Shown piece after piece: positions 36,496 to 46,037 of a DNA stretch of 64,000 bases. The notes below the pieces were generated by a model, which did not search any database, was not told the DNA's origin, and saw only the letters and a program-made list of their open reading frames with translations. Origin of the DNA: Devosia sp. FJ2-5-3 (GTDB lineage Bacteria > Pseudomonadota > Alphaproteobacteria > Rhizobiales > Devosiaceae); contig NZ_CP104007.1 of assembly GCF_029201545.1 (NCBI RefSeq), positions 3,969,501 to 4,033,500 of the forward strand, given 5' to 3'. Both the position numbers and the translations under genes were made by a program. How positions within the stretch are numbered: the first letter of the stretch is position 1; each line of letters starts with the position of its first letter.

Positions 36496-37041
36496 ATGCG
36501 CAGCGCCGAAGACATCCTCACATTCTGGTTCGTCGACCATGGGCCGGATGACTGGTTTGCCGGCAATGCGGCGTTCGACGCGCTGATCTCCGCCGAATTT
36601 GCCGATACCCACGCGGCCGTCGCGCGCGGCGAAGCGTGGAAATGGCGGGCGACGCCGGATGGGCGGCTTGCCGAGATCATCGTCCTCGACCAGTTTTCCC
36701 GCCAACTCTTCCGCAAGCGCCCGGAGGCCTTCGCCCAGGACAAGATGGCGCTGGCCCTGGCGCAGGAAATGGTCGCCCAGGGCCTCGATCTCAAATTTGA
36801 GCAGCCCAGGCGCGGCTTCATCTATCTGCCCTATATGCATGCCGAGTCGGCCTTGGTGCAGGCGGAGTCGGTGCGCCTCTACGAGGGGCTCGGTGACGAG
36901 AACCAGCTCAACTACGCCAGGGCGCACAAGGACACGATCGACCGCTTCGGCCGCTTCCCCTTCCGCAACGCCCCCCTCGGCCGCCAAAGCACGGCGGAAG
37001 AAGAAGCCTATATGGCAGAGCAGGGCGACCGGGGTTTTTGA
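36496..37041 (+). CDS. DUF924 family protein
   Basis: A 181-aa all-helical protein of the DUF924 (YPL-like TPR-fold) family. It begins MRSAEDILTFWF and contains the family motifs IIVLDQFSRQLFRKRPEAFA, GFIYLPYMHAES and RFPFRNAPLGR. ATG 36496 has AAAGGAAA upstream; GTG 36472 and ATG 36481 are alternatives. The molecular function is unknown. Confidence 0.85.
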   Translation: MRSAEDILTFWFVDHGPDDWFAGNAAFDALISAEFADTHAAVARGEAWKWRATPDGRLAEIIVLDQFSRQLFRKRPEAFAQDKMALALAQEMVAQGLDLKFEQPRRGFIYLPYMHAESALVQAESVRLYEGLGDENQLNYARAHKDTIDRFGRFPFRNAPLGRQSTAEEEAYMAEQGDRGF

Positions 37042-37089
37042 CTTTTTGGATGTTTGGGGGCTCTGCCATAGAGCCAACGGCTCCATGGC

Positions 37090-37128
37090 CTCCCTCCCCC
37101 TTGTGGGGAGGGATTGAGGGTGGGGGGA
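37090..37128 (+). repeat. Type A palindromic repeat, copy A4
   Basis: Same stem as A1 (CCCTCCCC / GGGGAGGG) with a slightly longer G-rich tail. It lies 48 bp after the DUF924 stop. Confidence 0.8.
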
Positions 37129-37208
37129 TGACCAGGCACAGACCGTGCATGTTGGGGTGAAGCCTCACAATATGCCTGGGGGCTCCCCAACACAGGGTCT
37201 CCCACCGG

Positions 37209-37269
37209 GTCATCCCCGCGAAAGCGGGGACCTCCGTTAAACAGAGGTTCCCGCTTTCGCGGGAATGAC
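37209..37269. repeat. Type B bipalindromic repeat, copy B3
   Basis: A 61-bp near-perfect palindrome whose arms (CCCCGCGAAAGCGGGG and CCCGCTTTCGCGGG) are themselves palindromes, with ACCTC..GAGGT inner pairing and GTCAT/ATGAC ends. It sits between convergent genes. Confidence 0.9.
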
Positions 37270-37336
37270 ATCGCGGCAAGAATGCCAAAGCCCAGAGCCC
37301 CGTCCCCAATAGGGCCGGGGCATCCAGATTTACGTC

Positions 37337-38578
37337 CTAAAACGCCCACTCGCCCTTGCGCATGACAGGTTCGGTCGAGCCATCGGCATGGACGCCGTCG
37401 ATGTCGATCTGGTCCGATCCGATCATCCAGTCGATGTGGATCAGGCTCTTATTGCCGCCCTGGGCGAAGATCTGGTCCGGAGTCAGTTCCTTGCCGCCTT
37501 CAAAGCAGTCGGCATAGCACTGGCCCATGGCGATGTGGCAGGAGGCGTTCTCGTCATAGAGCGTGTTGTAGAACAGGATCCCCGAGGCCGAGATCGGCGA
37601 GGAGTGCGGCACCAGCGCCACTTCGCCCAGCCGCCGTGCGCCCTCGTCGGTGTCGAGCACCTTGTTGAAGATCTCCTGGCCCTTGGTCGCCTTGAGGTCG
37701 ACGAGCCGCCCTTCTTCGAAGCGCGCCTGAATGTTTTCGATCAGCGTGCCATTGTGGCTGAGCGGCTTGGTTGCGGCCACAATGCCGTCGACCCGCAGGC
37801 GATGGGGCGTCGTGAACACTTCCTCGGTCGGGATGTTGGGATTGCAGGTCACCCCGTTCTTGGCTTCCGACGCACCGCCCTTCCAGCGGTGTCCGTCCGC
37901 CAGCCCAATGGTGAGGTCGGTGCCCGGGCCCCTATATTTCAGCGCTGAAAAGCGCTTGCCGTTGAGCCAGGTCCAGCGCGCCTTGAGATTGGCATTGTGC
38001 GCCTTCCAGGCGGCAATCGGATCGTCCTGATCGACGCGGCTTGCCTTGAAGATGGCGTCGGCCAGCTTGCCCACCGCGATCTCTTCGGAATCGTCGGGGA
38101 AGACCAGCTTGGCCCAGGCCGGGGTCGGGTATGAGACGATGTTCCAGTTGATGTCGAAGCCGGTGATCAGCTCCAGCGCCGGGCGATAGGCGGCCGAATT
38201 GGCGCGGTTGGCGCGCGACACCTTTTCTGGGTCCTGTCCGGCCAGCATCATCGGATTGTCACCCGAAATGGCAAGCCGCGCCGCATTGTTCTTGAAGGCT
38301 TCCGCCATGCCCGAATAGAGCCAGCCGGCGGAGCGATCAAAGCTCGCATCGTGGCCGAAGCGATAGCGCGCCAGCGTTGCCTCTTCATCCGAATAGATGG
38401 TCGAGACGAGGCCCGCGCCGGCCTTGTAGGCGTGTTCGGTAATGCGGCGGACCAGCGGCGCGGCCGTCATCGGCGCGGTGATGATCAGGTCCTGTCCCTC
38501 GGCCAGCTGCAGGCCAACCTTGATCGCCACTTCGCCGAGCTTGTCGAGCTTGGCCGGATCGATGGGGGTATTGCTCAC
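37337..38578 (-). CDS. M29-family aminopeptidase
   Basis: A 413-aa dimetal aminopeptidase of the AmpS/T family that removes N-terminal residues from peptides in the cytoplasm. C-terminal metal-ligand regions are visible: GEVALVPHSSPISASG, ENASCHIAMGQCY, and LIHIDWMIGSDQIDIDG. GTG 38578 (MSNTPIDPAKL) gives the family-typical length; the longer frame is not supported. Convergent with DUF924 across two repeats. Confidence 0.9.
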   Translation of the reverse strand: MSNTPIDPAKLDKLGEVAIKVGLQLAEGQDLIITAPMTAAPLVRRITEHAYKAGAGLVSTIYSDEEATLARYRFGHDASFDRSAGWLYSGMAEAFKNNAARLAISGDNPMMLAGQDPEKVSRANRANSAAYRPALELITGFDINWNIVSYPTPAWAKLVFPDDSEEIAVGKLADAIFKASRVDQDDPIAAWKAHNANLKARWTWLNGKRFSALKYRGPGTDLTIGLADGHRWKGGASEAKNGVTCNPNIPTEEVFTTPHRLRVDGIVAATKPLSHNGTLIENIQARFEEGRLVDLKATKGQEIFNKVLDTDEGARRLGEVALVPHSSPISASGILFYNTLYDENASCHIAMGQCYADCFEGGKELTPDQIFAQGGNKSLIHIDWMIGSDQIDIDGVHADGSTEPVMRKGEWAF

Positions 38579-38729
38579 TTGGGCATGCCTTCTTGCTCTT
38601 GAATCGATTGCCCCGAGCCTAGCGCCCCCCCACGCGGGACGCCACCCGAGCAAACCGTAAAAAATCTTGATCCAAGTCAAAGTGGAAAGCCGCAAGGTGC
38701 GGAATATGGAGCCATCTCAGGAGGTTCTC

Positions 38730-38861
38730 ATGACCGTTCAGACACTCTACATCGCTGCCGTTATCTGTGCTTTCGGCATCTTCGGCGTGACCATGGCCTA
38801 TGGCCAGTTCATGACGCGCGGCATCGTCGCCCCGGGCGCACGTCCGCTCGACAAGGACTGA
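38730..38861 (+). CDS. Small single-pass membrane peptide, 43 aa
   Basis: Starts at ATG 38730 with AGGAGG 5 nt upstream. MTVQTLYIAAVICAFGIFGV forms one membrane helix, followed by YGQFMTRGIVAPGARPLDKD, a short basic then mixed tail. A strong hairpin terminator lies 104 bp downstream. Similar very short membrane proteins occur in rhizobia, without known function. Confidence 0.7.
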   Translation: MTVQTLYIAAVICAFGIFGVTMAYGQFMTRGIVAPGARPLDKD

Positions 38862-39227
38862 GCTCTGCCTCGACAAGCGCCCTGCGCCAGATCGAGGCGT
38901 GGCACTCCTGTCACTCAACCGCATCAAAATCGCGGCTCTTTGCCGCTTTGGCCATTGGCAAAGGCGAACGGTTTGGCTATGAACCGTTCGTCGCTTCATT
39001 TTTTGAGCATGGGAGGCGTTGCATGACAGCATTTTTCGCTTCCCCATTGGGCAGCGCCAGACCTTAGGTCCCTGCCCCGCGCGGCCCGCCCCGTTTTCGG
39101 CGTGCGCCCCAAACTTTCCTTCCGCAGCAATCGGCTCTTTCAACGGCAGTTATTCGCCGTCCGTTCTGCGCCCAATTGACCCTCTCCAGAGGAACCGATC
39201 GCCGGAAAACGGGATCGGGACACCCAG
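38862..39227. other. Intergenic region before the ABC exporter
   Basis: 366 bp with a terminator-like hairpin at 38965-39004 and then low-complexity GC-rich sequence leading to the exporter start. No supported gene. Confidence 0.5.
38965..39004 (+). terminator. Terminator after the 43-aa gene
   Basis: A perfect 9-bp stem (CGAACGGTT / AACCGTTCG), 8-nt loop, then TCGCTTCATTTTTT. Confidence 0.6.
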
Positions 39228-41021
39228 ATGAGTCGCAAGAAACTCGATTTCCGCGCCGATGCCTTCCGCAATGTGCTGGGCTTCACCTTCCGCCATTGGC
39301 GGCACCAGCCGATCCGCATCGTCGTCATCATCGGCTTCGTGCTGGCCGCCACATTGGCCGAAGCGCTGAGCCCGATCTTTGCCGGGCGGCTCGTCGATGC
39401 CGTCGCCACCGGTCACGAGGCATGGGATCTGGCGATCACGGCCTTCGTCACCATGTCGAGCCTCTATCTGGGCTCGATCGTGATGCGCCAGCTCATGTAT
39501 CTCAACATCATCCCGCTGACCCTGCGGATGATGAGCGACGTAGCCGCGCAGGGATTTCACCGGGTCCAGCGCTTTTCCACCGATTGGCATGCCAACAGCT
39601 TTGCCGGTTCGACCGTGCGCAAGATCACGCGCGGCATGTGGGCGCTCGATCTGCTCAACGACACACTGCTGCTCGCGCTTCTGCCCTCTCTGGTCATGCT
39701 GGGCGGCGCAACGCTCATCCTGGGCGCTTCCTGGCCGGTCATGGGGCTCGTGGTGGGCCTGGGCTCGCTCGTCTATATCGTCGTCACGGTGTGGATGTCG
39801 GTGGGCGTCGTCGCCCCTGCCGCCTCCCTCTCGAACGCCTGGGACACCAAGGTAGGCGGGGCGCTCGCCGATGCGGTCAGCTGCAATTCCGTGGTCAAGG
39901 CCTTTGGCGCCGAAGCGCGCGAGGACAGTCTGATTGCCCGGATCGTCGCCAAATGGCGCAAGCGCACCCGCCGCACCTGGCGTCGCGGCACCTTCAATGG
40001 CGGGCTTCAGGGCGTCATGATGGCCGCCATGCAGACCGCCATTCTCGGCACTGCCCTGGTGCTGTGGCGGGACGGCGCGGCCAGTGCCGGCGACATCACC
40101 TTCGTTCTGACCATGTTCTTCCTCCTGCAGGGCCATTTGCGCGATGTCGGCCAGCACATCCGCAATCTGCAGAAGTCGGTCAACGACATGGAAGAACTCG
40201 TCAATCTACACGCCCAGCCGCTGGGGATCGCCGATCGCAAGGACGCGCCGGCTATCGCGATCGGAGACGGCCACATCCTCTTCGACAAGGTGACCTTCCA
40301 ATACGGCGCGCACGCCACCCCGCTCTACAAGGACTTCTCGGTCGACATCAAGCCGGGCGAGCGGGTGGGTCTGGTCGGTCATTCGGGCTCGGGCAAGACC
40401 ACTTTCGTCAAGCTCATCCAGCGCCTCTATGACATCCAGCAGGGTGCGATCACCATTGACGGGCAGAACATCGCCGATGTGCAGCAGGCGAGCCTGCGCG
40501 GCCAGATCGCCATCGTGCAGCAGGAGCCGATCCTGTTCCACCGGACGCTGGCCGAGAACATCGCCTATGCAAGGCCCGAGGCCGGCCGGGCCGAAATCAT
40601 CGAGGCGGCCAAGCAGGCCAATGCGCATGATTTCATCATGAGCCTGCCGCGTCAGTACGAGACCTTGGTGGGCGAGCGCGGGGTGAAGCTCTCGGGTGGC
40701 GAACGCCAGCGCGTCGCCATTGCCCGGGCCTTCCTCGCCGATGCGCCGGTGCTCATCCTTGATGAGGCGACGTCGAGCCTGGACAGTGAAAGCGAGATGC
40801 TGATCCAGCAGGCCATGGAGCGGCTGATGCAGGGACGCACGACCCTCGTCATCGCCCATCGCCTGTCCACTGTGGTGGCCCTCGACCGGCTCCTCGTCTT
40901 CGACAAGGGCAGGATCGTCGAGGAAGGCGATCACAACGCGCTCATCCGGCTCAATGGCGGGATCTATCGCCGCCTCTTCGAGCGCCAGGCGCTCGAACTC
41001 ACCAAGGGCCTCGTGGCCTAA
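39228..41021 (+). CDS. ABC exporter, fused permease-ATPase half-transporter
   Basis: A 597-aa inner-membrane type IV ABC half-transporter that works as a dimer. Six membrane helices span about 25-320. The nucleotide-binding domain has Walker A GHSGSGKTTF (about 383-392), signature LSGGERQRVAIARAF and Walker B VLILDEATSSLD. The substrate is not predictable; relatives export lipids, peptides or drugs. It is monocistronic and followed by a strong terminator. Confidence 0.9.
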   Translation: MSRKKLDFRADAFRNVLGFTFRHWRHQPIRIVVIIGFVLAATLAEALSPIFAGRLVDAVATGHEAWDLAITAFVTMSSLYLGSIVMRQLMYLNIIPLTLRMMSDVAAQGFHRVQRFSTDWHANSFAGSTVRKITRGMWALDLLNDTLLLALLPSLVMLGGATLILGASWPVMGLVVGLGSLVYIVVTVWMSVGVVAPAASLSNAWDTKVGGALADAVSCNSVVKAFGAEAREDSLIARIVAKWRKRTRRTWRRGTFNGGLQGVMMAAMQTAILGTALVLWRDGAASAGDITFVLTMFFLLQGHLRDVGQHIRNLQKSVNDMEELVNLHAQPLGIADRKDAPAIAIGDGHILFDKVTFQYGAHATPLYKDFSVDIKPGERVGLVGHSGSGKTTFVKLIQRLYDIQQGAITIDGQNIADVQQASLRGQIAIVQQEPILFHRTLAENIAYARPEAGRAEIIEAAKQANAHDFIMSLPRQYETLVGERGVKLSGGERQRVAIARAFLADAPVLILDEATSSLDSESEMLIQQAMERLMQGRTTLVIAHRLSTVVALDRLLVFDKGRIVEEGDHNALIRLNGGIYRRLFERQALELTKGLVA

Positions 41022-41031
41022 AAGCAAAAAA

Positions 41032-41058
41032 CCCGCGGAGCGATCCGCGGGCTTTTTT
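41032..41058. terminator. Bidirectional terminator
   Basis: 8-bp stem (CCCGCGGA / TCCGCGGG), GCGA loop, then CTTTTTT; an A-run precedes it, so it also serves the convergent phoR. Confidence 0.9.
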
Positions 41059-41063
41059 GTATT

Positions 41064-42356
41064 TTAGGGAAGAAGAACGTCGACCCGCAGCCCCTCGCCG
41101 AGCTTGCTCCTGATCGACACCTGCCCATGATGGCGCTGGACGATGTGCTTGACGATGGCAAGGCCAAGGCCGGTGCCCTTCTTCTTGCGGCTGGTTTCCG
41201 CATCGATCCGATAAAAGCGCTCGGTCATGCGGGGCACATGCTCGGGCTCGACGCCCGGCCCATGATCGGTGACGCTAACCAGGTGACGCAGATTTCCGCG
41301 TTCGATTTCTGACAGCTCCACCTCGACGCTTTTGCCCCCCGCGCCATATTTGATAGCGTTTTCGATGAGGTTTTCGAACACTTCATAGAGCTGGCCCCGG
41401 TCGCCGCTCACCGTCACCGGTTCGTCCGGCAGGCGCAATCTCACCTCGATTTCGGCCGCGGCGGCCTGGGTCTGGAGGCCCTCGCGCACTTCGCGCAGCA
41501 GTCCCGCCAGTTCCACCGTGCCCGTGGGCCGCATATGCTGGTACATCTCGATGCGCGACAGGCTCAGCATATCGTCGATCAGCCGGCTCATGCGGTCTGC
41601 CTGGGTCCGCATGATGCCCAGAAACTTCTCGCGCGCCGCCGCGTCCTTGGCGGCGGGTCCCAGCAGCGTATCGATGAAGCCGACAAGCGAGGCCAGCGGC
41701 GTGCGCAATTCATGGCTGGCATTGGCGATGAAATCGCTGCGCATGGCGTCGACGCGCTTGAGCGCGGTAAGACTCTGGAACGTCACCAGCAATCGGCGTT
41801 CTGTTTCCACCGTCCAATCCATGCCCGGCGGGCGGAGCGGGGCGACGACGACACGATCCCAGGTTTCGTTGGGAATGGTCTGGTGCAGCTCGAAGCTCTT
41901 TAGCTGTCCGCTGCCGAGCGCGCCTTCGACGGCGCGCATCAGCTCGGGATTGCGCAGCACCAGGGTCAGGACCTGGCCATCCTGCAGATTGGGAAACTGT
42001 CGGACCGCCGCGCCATTGCGATAGATCACCGCCCCGCGCTGGTCGAGCAGAAGGGCGGGATCACCCAGCGCCTCGGCCGTCGCGGCAATTGTCTGCTCAG
42101 GCTGCAGCCTTGCGCGTTCGGGGCCAAGGCTTTGCGCGGCATCGGCGCGCTCTGCCGCGATCGGGGTTGGCACGATGCCCACCAGTCCGACGAAAAGCAC
42201 AAATCCGATCAGGGCGATGTCGCCCTGCAGGCCACCGAAGATCACGAAGGCGGCGATCAGTCCGGCCAGCGCCACCAGCAGGCCGAGCTGGGCCTGCAAG
42301 CGGGCCAGGAACAGCGCGAAACCGACGACCTTGCGGGGCATGCCTGCATCATCCAT
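41064..42356 (-). CDS. phoR: Phosphate-regulon-type sensor histidine kinase
   Basis: A 430-aa membrane kinase with two N-terminal membrane segments (about 10-65) and no large periplasmic domain, a PAS-like domain (about 90-180), DHp His215 (NASHELRTPLAS), and an HATPase domain with NLIENAIKYG, DHGPGVEP and GTGLGLAIV. This architecture is PhoR. ATG 42356 has GAGGAGG 9 nt upstream. phoB and pst genes are not in the window; the divergent neighbour is polyphosphate kinase 2, which fits phosphate control. The exact PhoR assignment is by architecture. Confidence 0.82.
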   Translation of the reverse strand: MDDAGMPRKVVGFALFLARLQAQLGLLVALAGLIAAFVIFGGLQGDIALIGFVLFVGLVGIVPTPIAAERADAAQSLGPERARLQPEQTIAATAEALGDPALLLDQRGAVIYRNGAAVRQFPNLQDGQVLTLVLRNPELMRAVEGALGSGQLKSFELHQTIPNETWDRVVVAPLRPPGMDWTVETERRLLVTFQSLTALKRVDAMRSDFIANASHELRTPLASLVGFIDTLLGPAAKDAAAREKFLGIMRTQADRMSRLIDDMLSLSRIEMYQHMRPTGTVELAGLLREVREGLQTQAAAAEIEVRLRLPDEPVTVSGDRGQLYEVFENLIENAIKYGAGGKSVEVELSEIERGNLRHLVSVTDHGPGVEPEHVPRMTERFYRIDAETSRKKKGTGLGLAIVKHIVQRHHGQVSIRSKLGEGLRVDVLLP

Positions 42357-42443
42357 GTCGGGCCGCCTCCTCAAACCGTTTCATCCACCACTTGTGCGCG
42401 CGTGCCGTTTCTAGCACGCTCATTGTAACAATGGAGCGACAGC

Positions 42444-43298
42444 GTGACCGACCCCTTCGAGAGCTTCGACATTGACGACCCCCAGCTGCCCAAAGCCATC
42501 AAGCGGGCGGCGCTCACCTCCGGTGGCTTTCCCTATGACGAAGCCATGGATGAGGAGGAGTATGACACGCAGATCTATGCGCTGCAAAAGCAGCTGGTGC
42601 TGCTGCAGGCCCATATGGCGCGGGCGGGCGAGCGGACCGTGGTGGTGTTTGAAGGCCGCGACGCCGCCGGCAAGGGCGGCACCATCAAGCGCATCCTCGA
42701 GAACCTCAATCCGCGCTACAATCTCATCGCGGCCCTGCCAAAGCCGAACGATCGCGAACGCACCCAATGGTATTTCCAGCGCTATATCGACTGGCTGCCG
42801 GCCGCCGGTGAAATGGTGCTGTTCGACCGCTCCTGGTACAACCGCGCCGGGGTCGAACCGGTCATGGGGTTCTGCACGCCTGAGGAAACCGAGATCTTCC
42901 TCGAAGAGGCCCCGGCCTTCGAAAAGCGCCTGACCCGGGACGGGATAAAACTCTTCAAATTCTGGCTGTCGATCGGTCGTGAGATGCAATTGAAGCGTTT
43001 CCACGACCGGCGGCACGATCCCCTGAAAACCTGGAAGCTCTCCCCGGTCGATCTTGAGGCGCTCAACAAATGGGACGACTATTCCCGCGCCCGTGACACC
43101 ATGCTCAAGCGCACCGACAGCGTCCACGCGCCCTGGACCGTGATCCGCGCCAACGACAAGATGCGCACCCGCCTCAACGTCATCCGCACCATCCTCTCGG
43201 GCTTTGAATTCGACGGCAAGGACGACAAGGAAATCGGCAAGATTGACCGCAAGATCGTCCTCAGCGCCGAAGAGTTTTTGGCCGTGAAGGGAGAATAG
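42444..43298 (+). CDS. ppk2: Polyphosphate kinase 2
   Basis: Interconverts polyphosphate and nucleoside di- or triphosphates. The 284-aa class I-like single-domain protein has Walker A FEGRDAAGKGGTIKR (about 69-83), Walker B-type FDRSWYNRAGVEPVMGF (about 127-143) and the lid region. It starts at GTG 42444 with GGAG 8 nt upstream, 87 bp from the divergent phoR start, so the two may share control. The direction (ADP or GDP phosphorylation) cannot be read from the sequence. Confidence 0.93.
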   Translation: MTDPFESFDIDDPQLPKAIKRAALTSGGFPYDEAMDEEEYDTQIYALQKQLVLLQAHMARAGERTVVVFEGRDAAGKGGTIKRILENLNPRYNLIAALPKPNDRERTQWYFQRYIDWLPAAGEMVLFDRSWYNRAGVEPVMGFCTPEETEIFLEEAPAFEKRLTRDGIKLFKFWLSIGREMQLKRFHDRRHDPLKTWKLSPVDLEALNKWDDYSRARDTMLKRTDSVHAPWTVIRANDKMRTRLNVIRTILSGFEFDGKDDKEIGKIDRKIVLSAEEFLAVKGE

Positions 43299-43370
43299 CG
43301 GAAGGCGGCAAGATCGAGGTTGGCACCTGGCTCACTAATTACCTCCTACCGGGCCAAGCACTCGATGAAA

Positions 43371-43407
43371 CCCCTCCCCCTACCCAGGGGGAGGTTGGGT
43401 GGGGGTT
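43371..43407 (+). repeat. Type A' palindromic repeat, copy A5
   Basis: Variant stem CCTCCCCCT / AGGGGGAGG with the GTTGGGTGGGGGT tail. It lies between ppk2 and the convergent kinase gene. Confidence 0.75.
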
Positions 43408-43424
43408 CTCTCCCCAAACTCCGG

Positions 43425-44336
43425 CTAGCCCAGCAGCCCCTTGTCGACCAGCGCACCCTTGTGCCCGATCACCACGCCGGCCACGCGATGCGCGTTTGCG
43501 GCGGCCTCTTCGATGGACTTGCCCATCAGCCGCGCCGAGAGATAGCCGCCATTGAAGCTGTCGCCGGCCCCCGTCGCATCGACCACGCTTTTCGCCGGCG
43601 GCGGGGCCATCTTCACCCGTTCACTGGCCGTCGCTATCAGTGCCTCTTTCGAGCCGTCCTTGACCACCACTTCCTCGACGCCGAGCTCGAGATAGCGCTC
43701 TGCGGTCTCCTCCACCGATTTGTCGCCAAAGAGCGGCGCCTCATCCGAATGGGTCGGCAGGACGATATCGCAGAGGCTCGCCGCCGCCGTCAGCACCGAA
43801 GCCATGACGCGCTCGCTCGACCACAGCGCCGGCCGCAGATTGGTGTCGAAGGCGATTTTCGCGCCATTGTCCCGCGCCTTGACGATCGCGCCGAGCAATC
43901 GCCCCCGCGCCTTTGGCGCCAGAATGGCGAGGGTAATGCCGGAAAAATAGACAAGGCTCGCCCCGTCCACCGCCTTGCTCAGTGCCTCCTTGTCGTCGGC
44001 GAGGAGCTTTGCCGCCGAATTATCGCGCCAATAGGTAAAATGCCGGTCGCCCTTGTCCTGGTGGATCATGTAGAGGCCAGGCCGGCGGCTCGGTATGGTC
44101 TGGATGTGATCGGTGCCGATGTCGTTGGCCTTGAGGAAGGCGCGGATATCGTCCGAATAGCGGTCTGCGCCCAGCGCCGTGGCATAATCGACCCTGAAAT
44201 CGTCTCCGAGCAGCGCCCGCAAATACCAGGCCGTGTTCAGCGTATCTCCGGCATAGCCCAGGCGATAAAGGCGGTCCTCGCCCCCGCTCATCTCGATCAT
44301 GCATTCGCCAATGCTGACGATCCGCTTGCCTGCCAT
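43425..44336 (-). CDS. kdgK: 2-keto-3-deoxygluconate kinase (PfkB family)
   Basis: Phosphorylates KDG to KDPG in hexuronate and Entner-Doudoroff-linked catabolism. The 303-aa protein has SIGECMIEMS and GDTLNTAWYL at the N-terminus, typical of KdgK, and the PfkB signature DATGAGDSFNGGY with the catalytic aspartate near the C-terminus. ATG 44336 has GGAG 8 nt upstream. It is divergent from a fructuronate reductase-type gene, supporting hexuronate use. Other sugar specificity in the PfkB family cannot be excluded. Confidence 0.85.
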   Translation of the reverse strand: MAGKRIVSIGECMIEMSGGEDRLYRLGYAGDTLNTAWYLRALLGDDFRVDYATALGADRYSDDIRAFLKANDIGTDHIQTIPSRRPGLYMIHQDKGDRHFTYWRDNSAAKLLADDKEALSKAVDGASLVYFSGITLAILAPKARGRLLGAIVKARDNGAKIAFDTNLRPALWSSERVMASVLTAAASLCDIVLPTHSDEAPLFGDKSVEETAERYLELGVEEVVVKDGSKEALIATASERVKMAPPPAKSVVDATGAGDSFNGGYLSARLMGKSIEEAAANAHRVAGVVIGHKGALVDKGLLG

Positions 44337-44489
44337 GCGCAAAACTCCCTCACCACCATACAAGGCTTATGCCGGTCCAGTCTTGCTCCGGCAAGACCCG
44401 CGCCCTACACCTGACTAAAGGCGCAGCATCTTCCATACAAGATCGAAAATCACTATGCTGCGGCCCATTCAGCTTGCCCGGAGACGAAC

Positions 44490-45962
44490 TTGACCAGCGC
44501 GCGCCTCAGCCCCACCACTCTCGCCGGCCTCACGGCCGGCACCGCTGTGCCCCGATATGACCGCGCCAGCGTCACCCCCGGCATTGTCCATCTGGGCATC
44601 GGCGCCTTCCACCGGGCGCATATGGCGGTTTATGTCGACGATCTCCTGGCGGACGACCCGAGCTGGGGCATTGTCGGGGCGAGCCTCCGTCGTCCGGACA
44701 CCAGGGATGCGCTCGAGCCGCAGGACGGGCTCTATACCATTGCCGTGCGCGATGCCTCCGGCACCCGTCCGCGCGTCATCGGCTCGATCCTTTCGGTGAT
44801 GGACGCCAATGCGGAACGCGAGGACCTTCTCGCCCTGATGGCCAGCCCCGCTATCCGCATCGTCTCGCTCACCGTCACGGAAAAGGGCTATTGCCACGAT
44901 CCCGCCAATGGCGAGCTCGATGAACGCCATCCCGACATCGTCCACGACCTTGCCCATCCCAATGCGCCGAAATCCGCGCCGGGCATGCTGGTGGAAGCGC
45001 TCGCCCGCCGCAAGGCCGCCGGCATCGCCCCGTTCACGGTGATGAGCTGCGACAACCTTCCCTCCAATGGCGAGACCGCAAAACGCATCGTCACCCGCTT
45101 TGCTAGGCTCCGCGATGCGGATCTGGGGGAATGGGTGAAATCGGTCGCCTTCCCCTCAATCATGGTGGATCGCATCGTGCCTTCGACCACCGACGCCGAC
45201 CGCGCCGAAGTCGCTGCCTTGATCGGCGCCGAGGATGCCTGGCCGATCATGACCGAGCCCTTCACCCAATGGGTGATCGAGGATCATTTCCCCGCCGGCC
45301 GCCCCGCCTTCGAAAAGGTCGGCGCGCAGATGGTTAGGGATGTCGAGCCGTTCGAATTGATGAAGCTCAGAATGCTCAACGGTTCGCACTCGACCATGGC
45401 CTATCTCGGCTATCTCGGGGGCTATGAGTACATTTCCGAAGTCATGGGCGATCCGGCCTATGTCAAACTCATCCATGGCCTCATGACCGAAGAGGCCATG
45501 CCGACGCTCGACATGCCCGGCACCGATCTCGGCTGGTATCGCGACGAACTGCTCGAGCGCTTCCGCAACCCGGCCCTCAAGCACCGCACCTGGCAGATCG
45601 CCATGGATGGCAGCCAAAAACTGCCGCAGCGCCTCCTCGGCACCATTCGCGACCGCCTCAAGGCCGGCGAGCCCTTCCCCCGCCTCGCCCTCGGCGTCGC
45701 CGCCTGGATGCGCTATGTCACCGGCATTGCCGAGGACGGCAGCGAGATCGACGTCAGGGATCCCCACGCCCTCAAGATGATGGCCATCGCCACCGATGCC
45801 GGCGACGATCCGGAAGCGCTCTACGAAGGCCTCGTCGCCCTCACCGAAGTGTTCGGCACCGACCTCGCCGACAATGCCGAGTTCCGCGAGACCGTCATCG
45901 AAATGCTCGACAGCCTCTTTGAGGAAGGCGCGCGCGGCACTGTCGAGGATCTGGTGGACTAA
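44490..45962 (+). CDS. uxuB: Mannitol-dehydrogenase family oxidoreductase (fructuronate reductase-like)
   Basis: A 490-aa NAD-dependent polyol/uronate dehydrogenase. The N-terminal Rossmann part starts VHLGIGAFHRAHMA, and the catalytic KLRMLNGSHS motif (Lys, Asn, His) lies near residue 296. Both mannitol 2-dehydrogenase and fructuronate reductase fit this family; the divergent kdgK favours UxuB. It starts at TTG 44490 with GGAG upstream. uxuA/uxaC and a transporter are not in view. Confidence 0.75.
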   Translation: MTSARLSPTTLAGLTAGTAVPRYDRASVTPGIVHLGIGAFHRAHMAVYVDDLLADDPSWGIVGASLRRPDTRDALEPQDGLYTIAVRDASGTRPRVIGSILSVMDANAEREDLLALMASPAIRIVSLTVTEKGYCHDPANGELDERHPDIVHDLAHPNAPKSAPGMLVEALARRKAAGIAPFTVMSCDNLPSNGETAKRIVTRFARLRDADLGEWVKSVAFPSIMVDRIVPSTTDADRAEVAALIGAEDAWPIMTEPFTQWVIEDHFPAGRPAFEKVGAQMVRDVEPFELMKLRMLNGSHSTMAYLGYLGGYEYISEVMGDPAYVKLIHGLMTEEAMPTLDMPGTDLGWYRDELLERFRNPALKHRTWQIAMDGSQKLPQRLLGTIRDRLKAGEPFPRLALGVAAWMRYVTGIAEDGSEIDVRDPHALKMMAIATDAGDDPEALYEGLVALTEVFGTDLADNAEFRETVIEMLDSLFEEGARGTVEDLVD

Positions 45963-45963
45963 A

Positions 45964-45998
45964 CACCCCACCCGACCTCCCCCTTTCAAGGGGGAGGA
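45964..45998 (-). repeat. Type A' repeat, copy A6 (inverted)
   Basis: CCTCCCCCT / AGGGGGAGG stem with the tail to the left. It is paired in inverse orientation with A7 and starts 2 bp after the uxuB stop. Confidence 0.75.
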
Positions 45999-46037
45999 GC
46001 ACTTCAGTGGCTCCCGACCCCTCCACAAACGCGATCC

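Noticed and set aside
44490..45962. Call as mannitol 2-dehydrogenase
   Set aside because: The family fits both, but a divergent KDG kinase makes fructuronate reductase more likely; kept as a moderate-confidence call.
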